Positions 7,880 through 15,723 of a stretch of 19,006 nt of DNA are shown here, piece by piece. Under the pieces are notes generated by a model. It was not told where the DNA came from, did no database searches, and saw only the letters and a list, made by a program, of their open reading frames with translations. The position numbers and the translations under genes are program-made. Numbering within the stretch: the stretch's first letter is position 1; every line of letters starts with the position of its first letter. This DNA is from an uncultured Emergencia sp. (GTDB lineage: Bacteria > Bacillota > Clostridia > Peptostreptococcales > Anaerovoracaceae): assembly GCA_937997955.1 (NCBI GenBank), contig CALLDR010000098.1, positions 1 to 19,006 of the forward strand. Reading direction: 5' to 3'.

Positions 7880-9071
7880 ATTTCTTTGCTCCTTTGATGA
7901 TGTATACCGGGTTCTCCGCCTTCATCAGGTTGTACCGTCCCAGTTTTTGGGCGACAGCCGCGTTGACGCAGGTGATCTCGGTCTCCAGGCCCAGCTCGCC
8001 GCACACACTGACGGACTGGGCGATGGTCTCCAAAGTCACCGCCGTGATGACGAAGACTGCCCGGCCGTTCCGGTCAAGGACCGCCGTCATGATCTCCTTC
8101 AGGTTTCCGGTACTGCCGCCGATAAAGACCTTGTCGGCAGGCGGAAAGGCGTCCAGCCCCTCCGGCGCCAGAGCCCGGCGCAGAATGATGTTCCTCGCCC
8201 CCGTCTTAGCCATGTTTTCTCTGACCAGCTCTACGGCGTAGTCCTCTTTCTCCACGGCGCAGACCATGGACTCGCAGGCCCTGTACGCCATGGCGCAGGT
8301 CACGGAGCCTGTGCCGGCTCCGATATCGTACACCACGTCGTCCGGCTGGATTTCCAGCGCCGCCACAGAAAGATTCCGCACGGCCTCCTTGGTCATAGGG
8401 CTCTTTCCCCTGACAAAGTCGCTGTCCTTCAGCGTCTTATATCGGTTTACGTAATGTTCATTCTCGACAATCACTACAGCCAGGTCGCCGAAGACCTGGC
8501 CTTTCAGCTCCTCGGGCCTGCCGCTGACCACCCGTTCCTCATCGGAAGACAGATTTTCTCCGATATGCACCGTTACATCTGTCAACCCATATTCCAAAAG
8601 TTGGTTGACGATGTCGCCCGCCTTGACGGCGCCGCCCGTCAAAGAGAAAACCTTCCGGTTGTAGCAGACGTGAGGCACGATGGAAGCGTCCCTGCCGTGG
8701 AGGCTGACCAGCTTCATGTCCTCATAGCCCATCTTCAGCTTCGACGCGAAATAAGACAGGCTTCCGATGCCGCTGACAAACTCCACCTCCGCTCTCGGAT
8801 CGACCCCCTTGGCTATGGTGGAGGCGATGCTGTAAAAGCCCGTATCACCGGAGGCTGCCACGCAGACCGTCATCGGCTGATCTATATTCTCGTTCAGGAA
8901 GGCCACGGTATCCATGACGCCCAGGATACGGACGTCAGGCCGCAGGGCCTTTAAGGATTCCGCCAGCCGCGCCGCTGTCAGAACCACGTCGGCAGACCTG
9001 ATACATTCCAGAGCCTGCCCTGTATAATTGGAAGCAGCGCCGGGACCGGCGCCTGCAACGATCACTTTCAT
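7869..9071 (-). CDS. cbiET: Fused cobalt-precorrin-7 C5-methyltransferase / C15-methyltransferase-decarboxylase CbiET
   Basis: The 400-residue protein joins two enzymes that act in succession, as in CobL. Residues 1 to about 205 are CbiE, a tetrapyrrole methylase with GAGPGAASNYT at the N-terminus and AASGDTGFYS near 72. Residues from about 220 are CbiT, a Rossmann methyltransferase starting RGKSPMTKEAVR with the SAM loop DIGAGTGS at 249 to 256. Together they methylate C-5 and C-15 and remove the acetate carboxyl at C-12. The ATG has GGAG 8 bases upstream. The 40-base gap before it is the longest inside the operon and contains a run of eight A residues. The stop overlaps cbiA. Confidence 0.96.
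   Translation of the reverse strand: MKVIVAGAGPGAASNYTGQALECIRSADVVLTAARLAESLKALRPDVRILGVMDTVAFLNENIDQPMTVCVAASGDTGFYSIASTIAKGVDPRAEVEFVSGIGSLSYFASKLKMGYEDMKLVSLHGRDASIVPHVCYNRKVFSLTGGAVKAGDIVNQLLEYGLTDVTVHIGENLSSDEERVVSGRPEELKGQVFGDLAVVIVENEHYVNRYKTLKDSDFVRGKSPMTKEAVRNLSVAALEIQPDDVVYDIGAGTGSVTCAMAYRACESMVCAVEKEDYAVELVRENMAKTGARNIILRRALAPEGLDAFPPADKVFIGGSTGNLKEIMTAVLDRNGRAVFVITAVTLETIAQSVSVCGELGLETEITCVNAAVAQKLGRYNLMKAENPVYIIKGAKKFEN
7889..7895 (-). promoter_or_regulatory. Ribosome binding site that sets the TTG start of cbiA
   Basis: Minus-strand AAAGGAG lies inside the last codons of cbiET and 9 bases before the TTG at 7879. No in-frame ATG lies near it, so it decides in favour of the unusual start codon. 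Confidence 0.7.
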
Positions 9072-9111
9072 CTATTTCACTCCGATTACTTTTTTTTCAC
9101 CGGCCGGCCTG

Positions 9112-10380
9112 TTATCTTTGACCAACCAGTTTGCCGTAGGTCTCGATGGTATAGTCCAGTTCATCTCTGGTGAAGCAGCTGTTTACAAACATGGCCTCGT
9201 ACTGAGACGGCGCCACGTAGATGCCTGCTTCCAGAAGTCCCGCAAAGACATGGCTGAAGCGGACGGTATCGGACTTCTGAGCGCTCTCATAATCGGTCAC
9301 CGGCTCCTGTGTATAGAACATGCAGGCCAGAGAGCCGATGTTGTTGACAGTAAAGCCGCAGGCCTGACGGAGACCGTCGGCCAGATACTGGCCCATCTCG
9401 TTGACGCGCTCGTAGATGCCCGGATCCTCCAAAAGCTGCCGCAGCGTCACGATGCCCGCCGTCATGGCGATCGGGTTGCCTGACAATGTCCCCGCCTGAT
9501 AGACGCTTCCCAGCGGAGAAACGCACTCCATGATCTCCTTCCGGCCGCCGTAAGCGCCGACAGGCATGCCGCCGCCGATGATCTTGCCATAAGTGACCAG
9601 ATCCGGAGTCACGCCGAAATACTCCGCCGCGCCGCCGAAGGCCAGACGGAATCCGGTAATGACCTCGTCAAAGATGAGCAGAGCCCCGTACTGATCGCAG
9701 AGGGCCCGAAGTCCCGCCAGGAACCCGTCTCCCGCTGGCACGACGCCCATGTTGGCCGCCGTGGCTTCCACGATGACGCAGGCCACGTCGTCTTTATTCT
9801 CCTTCATCAGGGCTTCCACGCTGGAAAGATCGTTATATCTGGCCAGCAAGGTGTCCTCAGCCGCGCCCTTTGTCACGCCGGCGCTGTCCGGATCGCCGAA
9901 GGTCATGGCGCCGGAACCCGCTTTGACCAGCATGGCGTCGCTGTGGCCGTGATAACAGCCCTCAAATTTGATGATCTTGTTCTTCTTCGTATATCCTCTG
10001 GCAAGACGGAGCGCGCTCATGACCGCCTCCGTGCCGCTGTTGACCATGCGGATCAGCTCCACATGGGGAATGTTTTCGCAGATCAGCTCCGCCAGCTCAA
10101 CCTCCAGCTCGGTACACGCGCCGAAGCTGAGACCCTTTTCCACTCTTTTCTGAACGGCCTCGATGACAGCCGGATCAGCGTGGCCCAGGATCATCGGTCC
10201 CCAGGAGCCTACATAATCCAGATATTCCTTGCCCTCCACATCGTAAATCTTATTGCCGCGGGCCCTGTCGATAAACCGCGGGGTCAGTCCCACGGATTTA
10301 AACGCGCGGACCGGACTGTTGACGCCGCCCGGCATGACCTGTTTCGCTCTTTCAAAGAGCGCTTCTGAACTCTTTCCCAT
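9112..10380 (-). CDS. hemL: Glutamate-1-semialdehyde 2,1-aminomutase HemL
   Basis: HemL converts glutamate-1-semialdehyde, made by HemA, to 5-aminolevulinate. The gene starts at the ATG at 10380, whose first base is also the last base of the hemB stop (TAATG); longer upstream extensions of the frame run through hemB and are not real. The protein is 422 residues. It begins with the typical SEALFERAKQVMPGGVNSPVRAF, has NSGTEAVMSALRLARG near 114, DEVITGFR near 238, and the PLP Lys266 in YGKIIGGGMPVGAYGG. One oddity: the usual EPVAGNMG stretch reads EATAANMG here, near residue 205, a mild departure that leaves the rest of the family pattern intact. Confidence 0.96.
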   Translation of the reverse strand: MGKSSEALFERAKQVMPGGVNSPVRAFKSVGLTPRFIDRARGNKIYDVEGKEYLDYVGSWGPMILGHADPAVIEAVQKRVEKGLSFGACTELEVELAELICENIPHVELIRMVNSGTEAVMSALRLARGYTKKNKIIKFEGCYHGHSDAMLVKAGSGAMTFGDPDSAGVTKGAAEDTLLARYNDLSSVEALMKENKDDVACVIVEATAANMGVVPAGDGFLAGLRALCDQYGALLIFDEVITGFRLAFGGAAEYFGVTPDLVTYGKIIGGGMPVGAYGGRKEIMECVSPLGSVYQAGTLSGNPIAMTAGIVTLRQLLEDPGIYERVNEMGQYLADGLRQACGFTVNNIGSLACMFYTQEPVTDYESAQKSDTVRFSHVFAGLLEAGIYVAPSQYEAMFVNSCFTRDELDYTIETYGKLVGQR

Positions 10381-11360
10381 TATCCGATATCTCCTTTTCT
10401 GATGGCGTCGGCGATCTCCATGGCGTAATAGGTCATGATGATGTCCGCGCCCGCTCTGTACATAGATGTGGCGGTCTCGCACATGATGCCGTACTCGTCG
10501 ATGAGACCGGCCTTGCCGGCGTTTTTGATCATGGCGTATTCGCCGCTGACGCTGTAAGTGGCGATAGGCAGGTTTGTATTGTAAGACAGCTCCTTGATCA
10601 CGTCCAGATAGGACAGGGCCGGCTTCACCATGAGGATATCAGCGCCCTCTTCCTCGTCCAGGGCCGCCTCCTTCATGGCCTCGTGGACGTTGTGAGGGTC
10701 CAACTGATAGGTTTTCCGGTCGCCAAAGGCAGGAGCGCTGCCCGCCGCGTCTCTGAACGGTCCGTAGAACTTGGACGCGTATTTGATGGCGTAGCTCATG
10801 ATCGGAGTATTCTTAAAGCCGTTTTCATCCAGGCCCGCCCGAAGAGCCGCGATTCTTCCATCCATCATGTCGGAAGGCGCCACCATGTCGGCTCCGGCGG
10901 CGGCGTGGGAAACCGCTGTCGCGGTCAGATATTTCAGCGTCTCGTCGTTGTCCACGTCGTGGCCGCACAGAATGCCGCAGTGTCCGTGGGAGGTATACTC
11001 GCACATACATACGTCGGTGATCACATAGAGCTGGTCGCCGTATTCCTTTTTCAGCTCACGCACCGCCTGCTGGACGATGCCGTTTTCCGCGTAGGCCTGG
11101 CTGCCCTTCTCGTCCTTTTCCTTAGGAATACCGAACAAAAGCAGCTTGTTTACGCCGTGCTCCAGACACTGGTCGGCGATCTCTCTGGCCCTGTCCGGGC
11201 TGTAGCGGAACTGGCCTTCCATGGCGGCGATCGGCGCCTTGATGTTGGTCCCTTCCTCAAAGAACACCGGATAGATCAGGCTGTCCGCCGACGCTCTGGT
11301 CTCCCGGATCATGCCTCTGATCAGCGGGTTCTCTCTCAATCTTCTGGGTCTGTTAATCAT
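10380..11360 (-). CDS. hemB: Porphobilinogen synthase (5-aminolevulinate dehydratase) HemB
   Basis: HemB joins two aminolevulinates to porphobilinogen. The start at ATG 11360 is preferred over a GTG at 11369 because the AGGAG site (11369 to 11373) overlaps that GTG and sits 8 bases from the ATG. The resulting protein is 326 residues, typical for the family. Active-site lysines are Lys193 in AIKYASKFYGPFRDA and Lys246 in LMVKPALSYLD. DVCMCEYTSHGHC near residue 117 supplies Cys118, Cys120 and Cys128, the zinc-binding triad of the zinc-dependent class. The start overlaps the end of cobA-hemD by 8 bases and the stop overlaps hemL. Confidence 0.97.
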   Translation of the reverse strand: MINRPRRLRENPLIRGMIRETRASADSLIYPVFFEEGTNIKAPIAAMEGQFRYSPDRAREIADQCLEHGVNKLLLFGIPKEKDEKGSQAYAENGIVQQAVRELKKEYGDQLYVITDVCMCEYTSHGHCGILCGHDVDNDETLKYLTATAVSHAAAGADMVAPSDMMDGRIAALRAGLDENGFKNTPIMSYAIKYASKFYGPFRDAAGSAPAFGDRKTYQLDPHNVHEAMKEAALDEEEGADILMVKPALSYLDVIKELSYNTNLPIATYSVSGEYAMIKNAGKAGLIDEYGIMCETATSMYRAGADIIMTYYAMEIADAIRKGDIG

Positions 11361-12828
11361 TACAATCACTCCTAACTTTCTGGACCATGCTGTCGATGGT
11401 CGCCATATCTGAAATCACTGTATCAAATCCGAACTTCTCAGCCTCCCCAGCTGTCTGCGCGCCGATGCACAGAGCCTTCACGCCGGCAAAGCTCTCTCTC
11501 TTCTGGGTCTTTACAAAGCCGTCCACGCAGGACTTGCTGGTAAAGGTCACGTAGTCCCAGCTTTCCAGATCTTCGATGGCCTCGTGCTCCACATAGCTGG
11601 TCTCGTAGACCGGCTCGTCCACATAGGTGACGCCGGCGGCATCCAGAGCCTCGGTCAGCTCCTGGGTTCCGATCCTGGCCCGCAGCAGAAGCACTTTGCT
11701 GTCCCCGTTAATAAATCCGGTAGCCGCCATTTCTTCGCCCAGATGGCGTCCGTCATAGACCGACGGAAGGAAATCCGCCAGAAGGCCGTATTCTTTCAGA
11801 GCCGCCGCCGTACCGCTTCCGATGCACGCCAGCTTTTTGCCGGACACGGCTCTGGCGTCCCTTCCCTGCTCCATGAGCCAGGAGAAGAAGGACCGCACCC
11901 CCTCCGTACTGGTAAACACCAGGGTGTCAAAGGCCTCAAAATCCGGATCGATCGGCCGGATAAAGGTGGTCCTGATGCACGGGTACAGCCTGGTCTCCGC
12001 CCCCAGCTCCCGCAGTCTGGCGTCCAGCCGGGACGCTTTGCTCTGAGGCTGGGTGACGATGATCCTCCTGCCGGAAAGGGGTCTGTCTGAGAACCAGTCG
12101 AACTGGCCGGACAGGCTGCATACTCTTCCCACGGCGATCACCGCGGGAGACTTTACCTCGTTGTCGCGGACCGTCTCTTCTATATGCTTCAGATCCGAAA
12201 TAAACTTCCGCTGTTTCGGATAGGTCCCGTTCTCGATGACAGCGCAGGGCATGTCCTCTTCCATGCCCGCCTTCATGAGGCCAGCCGCGATTCTTCCCAC
12301 GGTAGACACGCTCATCATAAAGATCAGGGTGCCTTTGAGCCGTACCAGGGCGTCAAAATCGATGGCAAGCTCCGCCCCCGCCCTCGCGTGGCCTGTGATG
12401 ATGTGCAGAGAAGAGCAGAAATCTCTGTGGGTTACCGGAATGCCCGCGTAGGCCGGCACAGAGATAGATGAGGTAATGCCCGGAACCACTTCAAAGGGAA
12501 CGTGATGCTCCGCCAGCAACTCCAGCTCCTCTCCGCCTCTGCCGAAGACGAAAGGATCCCCGCCTTTGAGACGCACCACCTGCTTTCCCGCCTGAGCTTC
12601 TCTCAGCAGGATTCTGTTTATCTCGTGCTGGGGCACAGGGTGGTTTCCCACGTTCTTACCCACGTCGATCAGCTCGGTGCCCTCTGGAATCAGATCCATG
12701 ATGCTTTCGCTGACCAGCCTGTCGTAGACGATCACATCGGCGCCGCCGATCAGGCGGACCGCCTTGACCGTAAGAAGATCCTTGTCTCCCGGACCGGCGC
12801 CTACCAAATATACTTTGCCTGTTTTCAT
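11353..12828 (-). CDS. cobA-hemD: Fused uroporphyrinogen-III C-methyltransferase / uroporphyrinogen-III synthase (CobA-HemD)
   Basis: This 491-residue fusion closes the tetrapyrrole ring and then methylates it. Residues 1 to about 245 are the SAM-dependent methyltransferase (SUMT) with VGAGPGDKDLLT at 9 to 20, VRLKGGDPFVFGRGGEE near 85 and VVPGITSSISVPAYAGIPVTHR near 114. From about 254 the HemD domain begins with LSGRRIIVTQP; its later part has the expected FTSTEGVRSF and FTSKSCVDGF segments. HemD makes uroporphyrinogen III from the HemC product, and CobA methylates C-2 and C-7 to give precorrin-2. Such fusions are well known in clostridia. AGAGG lies 9 bases before the ATG. It begins 29 bases after hemC and overlaps hemB. 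Confidence 0.96.
   Translation of the reverse strand: MKTGKVYLVGAGPGDKDLLTVKAVRLIGGADVIVYDRLVSESIMDLIPEGTELIDVGKNVGNHPVPQHEINRILLREAQAGKQVVRLKGGDPFVFGRGGEELELLAEHHVPFEVVPGITSSISVPAYAGIPVTHRDFCSSLHIITGHARAGAELAIDFDALVRLKGTLIFMMSVSTVGRIAAGLMKAGMEEDMPCAVIENGTYPKQRKFISDLKHIEETVRDNEVKSPAVIAVGRVCSLSGQFDWFSDRPLSGRRIIVTQPQSKASRLDARLRELGAETRLYPCIRTTFIRPIDPDFEAFDTLVFTSTEGVRSFFSWLMEQGRDARAVSGKKLACIGSGTAAALKEYGLLADFLPSVYDGRHLGEEMAATGFINGDSKVLLLRARIGTQELTEALDAAGVTYVDEPVYETSYVEHEAIEDLESWDYVTFTSKSCVDGFVKTQKRESFAGVKALCIGAQTAGEAEKFGFDTVISDMATIDSMVQKVRSDCND
11369..11373 (-). promoter_or_regulatory. Ribosome binding site that sets the hemB start
   Basis: Minus-strand AGGAG lies 8 bases before ATG 11360 and its last G is the first base of the upstream in-frame GTG. 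A ribosome bound here cannot use that GTG, so hemB begins at 11360. Confidence 0.7.
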
Positions 12829-12857
12829 ATTTATGTACCTCTTAAAACTATCTTATT

Positions 12858-13757
12858 CTAAACCGGCTTTTCCAGACTGGCTTTCTCCAGACTGGCTTTC
12901 ATGGAAAGGGCCAGCTCTCTGCCCAGCGCCTCTCCCTCATATTTGCCGCCGCTGATCCTGTCTGTATACTGGTTTTCCTTTTCGTCCACGTAGAAGCCTG
13001 TTATGGTGATCCCGCCGCCGTGGATCTCGGCATAGGCGGCCACCGGCGAGCTGCATCCGCCGTCCAGGATCCTGACAAAGCTTCTCTCCGCCAGGGCGGC
13101 AAGCCTGGCCTCCTCATCGTCAAAGTCCTTCAGGAACGGGATTTCATAGCCGGCCCTTCCCTGAACAGCCAGAATCCCCTGACAGGCCGCCGGCAGAATC
13201 TCCTCCGGCGAAAACAGCCGGCTGACCCGCTCTTCAAGTCCCAGACGTTTGATCCCCGCGTAAGCCAGAACGATGGCGTCGAACTGGCCCTCGTCCAGCT
13301 TCCGCAGCCTGGTCTGCAGGTTTCCCCGGACCGGCCGTATCTCCGCGTCCGGAAACAGCTTCTCAAGCTGCAGCTTCCGGCGCAGGCTGGAGGAACCGAT
13401 GACCGGCTTCTCCGGCAGCTCCGCCAACCCCTTTCTGAGCACCAGGGCGTCCCTTGGGTCCTCTCTTCTGGAAAACGCCAGCAGAGGCAGCGCGCCGCTG
13501 ACCTCCATGGGCATATCCTTCAGGCTGTGGACCGTCAGATCCGCCCGTCCGTCCATCAGCGCTCTGTCCAGCTCTTTGACAAAGAGCCCCTTGCCGCCGA
13601 TCTTGTCCAGGGTCTTATCTAAAATCATATCGCCGGTAGTCTTCATGGTGACCAGCTCCACATCTAATCCCGGGTCAAAGGCCCGAATGGCGTCTATGAC
13701 CATCTCAGACTGGATCACAGCCAGCTTGCTGTCCCGGCTTCCTATAACGATCTTCAT
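12858..13757 (-). CDS. hemC: Porphobilinogen deaminase (hydroxymethylbilane synthase) HemC
   Basis: HemC polymerises four porphobilinogens into hydroxymethylbilane. I begin it at ATG 13757, which shares one base with the upstream stop (TGATG) and starts at the family N-terminus IVIGSRDSKLAVIQ; longer forms of the frame run antiregister through the upstream gene. The protein is 299 residues. It has HSLKDMP near 77 with the catalytic Asp82, RRKLQL and RGNLQTRLRKL for substrate binding, and Cys235 in LDGGCSSPVAAYAEI for the dipyrromethane cofactor. The C-terminus carries a perfect 15-bp in-frame duplication giving KASLEKASLEK, which is unlikely to affect catalysis. Confidence 0.97.
   Translation of the reverse strand: MKIVIGSRDSKLAVIQSEMVIDAIRAFDPGLDVELVTMKTTGDMILDKTLDKIGGKGLFVKELDRALMDGRADLTVHSLKDMPMEVSGALPLLAFSRREDPRDALVLRKGLAELPEKPVIGSSSLRRKLQLEKLFPDAEIRPVRGNLQTRLRKLDEGQFDAIVLAYAGIKRLGLEERVSRLFSPEEILPAACQGILAVQGRAGYEIPFLKDFDDEEARLAALAERSFVRILDGGCSSPVAAYAEIHGGGITITGFYVDEKENQYTDRISGGKYEGEALGRELALSMKASLEKASLEKPV
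12871..12900. repeat. Perfect 15-bp tandem duplication at the 3' end of hemC
   Basis: The unit tccagactggctttc is present at 12871 to 12885 and again at 12886 to 12900 without a mismatch. On the coding strand it adds five residues in frame (the pentapeptide of KASLE is doubled) just before the HemC stop. The absence of silent changes suggests a recent slippage event. Confidence 0.9.
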
Positions 13758-14221
13758 CAATATGCCTTCCTTTTTATGATGTCTCTCACCGCTGCCGCCG
13801 CCTCTCTGGTGACGCAGTGGCTGCTGCCGTCTCCGGCAAGACCGGCTGTGACCTCGTCGTTCACCGCCACCGCCGGAAAATAAAAACTGCATTCCTCTCT
13901 GTTGTCGCAGACGCTGACCAAAATGCCCCGCTCCTTCGCCGCAAGGCCGATCTCCCGGTTGACCTCCCGCCGGTCCGTGCAGGCAATAGCCATATAGCAA
14001 CCGTCCAGGTAGTCCGGAGCGTAACAGTCCGCGATACGCGTCAGACGCCCTTCCTCCGCAAGGGAAGCGATGGTTTCCGATACGTCCGGCGCTACGACCG
14101 TCACATCAAAGTCGAACTCCATCAAAGTCTTCACTCTCCGCGTAGCGATGCTGCCGCCGCCGAAGATGACCACCTTCCTTCCCTCCGCGGGCACAAAGAC
14201 AGGAAAATATCTATGCTCCAT
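13757..14221 (-). CDS. sirC: Precorrin-2 dehydrogenase, SirC / CysG-N / Met8 type, short form
   Basis: The protein should oxidise precorrin-2 to sirohydrochlorin with NAD+, providing the substrate for cobalt insertion. At 154 residues it has the NAD-binding Rossmann domain, with GGGSIATRRVKTL at 21 to 33 and ACTDRREVN near 80, and Asp106 in VCDNREECSFYFPA at the place of the catalytic Asp of CysG and Met8. It stops right after the segment that corresponds to the end of this domain. The C-terminal helical domain of SirC (about 200 residues) and Met8 (about 270) is absent. The frame ends in a natural stop overlapping hemC, so this looks like a true short form and not a frameshift. GAGG precedes the ATG, which overlaps cbiJ by 11 bases. 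Confidence 0.88.
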   Translation of the reverse strand: MEHRYFPVFVPAEGRKVVIFGGGSIATRRVKTLMEFDFDVTVVAPDVSETIASLAEEGRLTRIADCYAPDYLDGCYMAIACTDRREVNREIGLAAKERGILVSVCDNREECSFYFPAVAVNDEVTAGLAGDGSSHCVTREAAAAVRDIIKRKAY

Positions 14222-14996
14222 AAAACGCCTCCGCTCTGGCTGCCGCCTCTTCCAGGCTCAGCCCGGTTTCTTCCGCGGGCCTGCCGATGACCAGGATCCT
14301 GCAGCCTTCCTCGAGGCAGGACAGCTTATCCTGAAAACCGCCGGGCTTTCCGGTGTTCTTCGTCACCAGCCAGGCGCAGCCGTACTGCCTGATGGTCGCC
14401 AGGTTCATGTCCCGGGAAAAAGGTCCCTGCATGCAGATGATATGCTTTGATGGGATCCCGGCTTCCTCGCAGAGCCGCAGGGATTCCTGGCTAGGCAGCA
14501 CTCTGGCTACCACCCGGTCCGCCAGCGCCCTGTAGCAGTGGAGCTCCTTGGAGCCGGTGGTCAGCAGGATCATGCCCTCTGTGTCCATCAAAAACGACGC
14601 GGCCTCCTCGGCGCTTCCCACGGTGACGATGCCGGAATCGTCCGAAACGTCGTCCAGCCTCGCCGCTTCCCGCAGCAGCCGGACGTACTCGGTTCCAGTG
14701 GCTTCACAGGCCGCCCGCAGGTTCTCCGTCACCACTCTGGCGTAGGGATGGGTGGCGTCGATGACCATGCCGTAGGCCCCTTGCGGACTGCCGTCCGTCA
14801 ATAAGCGCTCCATTTCCTGCCTGTCCAGCCTGCCTTCTATGACGGAAAGCCCTTTAATATCGGAAAGGACCTCCGTTCCGTAATCGGTCGCTACGCAGAA
14901 ATCCGCCTTTTCCTGCCAGCCTCTGGCGGAAAAGAGCTCTGCCAGGGCGTGGCCCTCATAGGTTCCCGCGAAGACCAAAATCCTCTGATCAGACAT
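14211..14996 (-). CDS. cbiJ: Cobalt-precorrin-6A reductase CbiJ
   Basis: CbiJ reduces the macrocycle of cobalt-precorrin-6A with a nicotinamide cofactor. The 261-residue protein has the family N-terminus ILVFAGTYEGHALAE, the segment VIDATHPYA near residue 77 and a C-terminal LVTKNTGKPGGFQDKL near 200, all typical of CbiJ/CobK. The ATG lies inside the end of cbiH (8-base overlap) with GAGG 8 bases upstream, and the stop lies inside the start of the sirC-like gene. Length is normal. Confidence 0.94.
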   Translation of the reverse strand: MSDQRILVFAGTYEGHALAELFSARGWQEKADFCVATDYGTEVLSDIKGLSVIEGRLDRQEMERLLTDGSPQGAYGMVIDATHPYARVVTENLRAACEATGTEYVRLLREAARLDDVSDDSGIVTVGSAEEAASFLMDTEGMILLTTGSKELHCYRALADRVVARVLPSQESLRLCEEAGIPSKHIICMQGPFSRDMNLATIRQYGCAWLVTKNTGKPGGFQDKLSCLEEGCRILVIGRPAEETGLSLEEAAARAEAFYGA

Positions 14997-15720
14997 TCTT
15001 GTATCCTCTCGGCGTGACCATGCGGCCGTTGATGACGCGGGTCATGCTGTTTCCTACAAACACGGTAGTGAACATGTCGATATCGTCGTTGTCCAGCAGA
15101 TCCTTCATGGTGCAGACCACAGCGGTCTCCCCTTCTCTGCCGATATGCTTCACATAACCGCATGGGGTATCCCAGGACTTGGCGCAGCTCATGATCTGGG
15201 CCGCCTTGTCGATGTAGTCATGACGCTTCTTGCTCTTAGGGTTGTACAGACAGACCACGAAATCCGCCTCCGCCGCCGCTTTCAGCCGCTTTTCGATGGT
15301 TTCCCACGGCGTCAGCAGGTCGGACAGGGAAATGACGGCGAAGTCGTGGATTAGCGGCGCTCCCAGCACGGCCGCCCCGCTGCACGCTGCGGTGATGCCC
15401 GGTACTGTGATGATCTCCACCTCCGGATGATCCTCGGCCACCTCCGCCATAACGCCGGCCATGCCGTAAACTCCCGCGTCTCCGCTGCAGACAAATGCCA
15501 CGGTCTTTCCTTCTAATGCAGATGCCAGCGCCAGCCGACACCGGTCCACCTCCTGCTTCATGGCCGTGGATTTGACCTCTTTCCCCGCGGTCAGATCCTT
15601 TACCAGATCCACGTACAGGGTATATCCGACGATGACGTCGCTTTCTTCGATGGCTTCTCTGGCCTGGGGCGTCATATACGCTTCGCCGCCCGGGCCGATG
15701 CCTACTACATATATCTTCAT
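14989..15720 (-). CDS. cbiH: Cobalt-precorrin-3 C17-methyltransferase CbiH (ring contraction)
   Basis: CbiH methylates C-17 and drives contraction of the macrocycle in the anaerobic pathway. The 243-residue protein has the tetrapyrrole methylase N-terminus VVGIGPGGEAYMT, VCSGDAGVYGMAG near 97, VPGITAACSGAAVLGAPL near 125 and the CbiH-specific SDLLTPWETIEKRL near 152. VVCLYNPKSKKR near 175 separates it from CbiF and CobA. No extra iron-sulfur domain is present, so it is the short form. It starts 3 bases after the hemA stop without a strong site of its own, so it probably depends on translation of hemA. Confidence 0.95.
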   Translation of the reverse strand: MKIYVVGIGPGGEAYMTPQAREAIEESDVIVGYTLYVDLVKDLTAGKEVKSTAMKQEVDRCRLALASALEGKTVAFVCSGDAGVYGMAGVMAEVAEDHPEVEIITVPGITAACSGAAVLGAPLIHDFAVISLSDLLTPWETIEKRLKAAAEADFVVCLYNPKSKKRHDYIDKAAQIMSCAKSWDTPCGYVKHIGREGETAVVCTMKDLLDNDDIDMFTTVFVGNSMTRVINGRMVTPRGYKNV

Positions 15721-15723
15721 GTG

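Noticed and set aside
7818..8954. Plus-strand open frame of 378 codons antisense to cbiET
   Set aside because: Same shadow pattern: low-complexity His/Arg/Asp-rich translation and no start signals, against a clear CbiET fusion on the minus strand.
9090..9111. GGCCGGCC palindrome after hemL as a terminator
   Set aside because: On the minus strand it is followed by A residues, not U; it therefore lacks the tail of a Rho-independent terminator for the operon.
10381..10482. Upstream extension of hemL to a start near 10482
   Set aside because: The added residues are Arg/His-rich out-of-frame hemB sequence. The family N-terminus begins at ATG 10380, which overlaps the hemB stop as TAATG.
13758..14000. 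Upstream extension of hemC to a start near 14000
   Set aside because: The extra stretch is Gly/Arg/Gln-rich and lies over the sirC-like gene in another frame. The HemC N-terminus (IVIGSRDSKLAV) begins right after ATG 13757.
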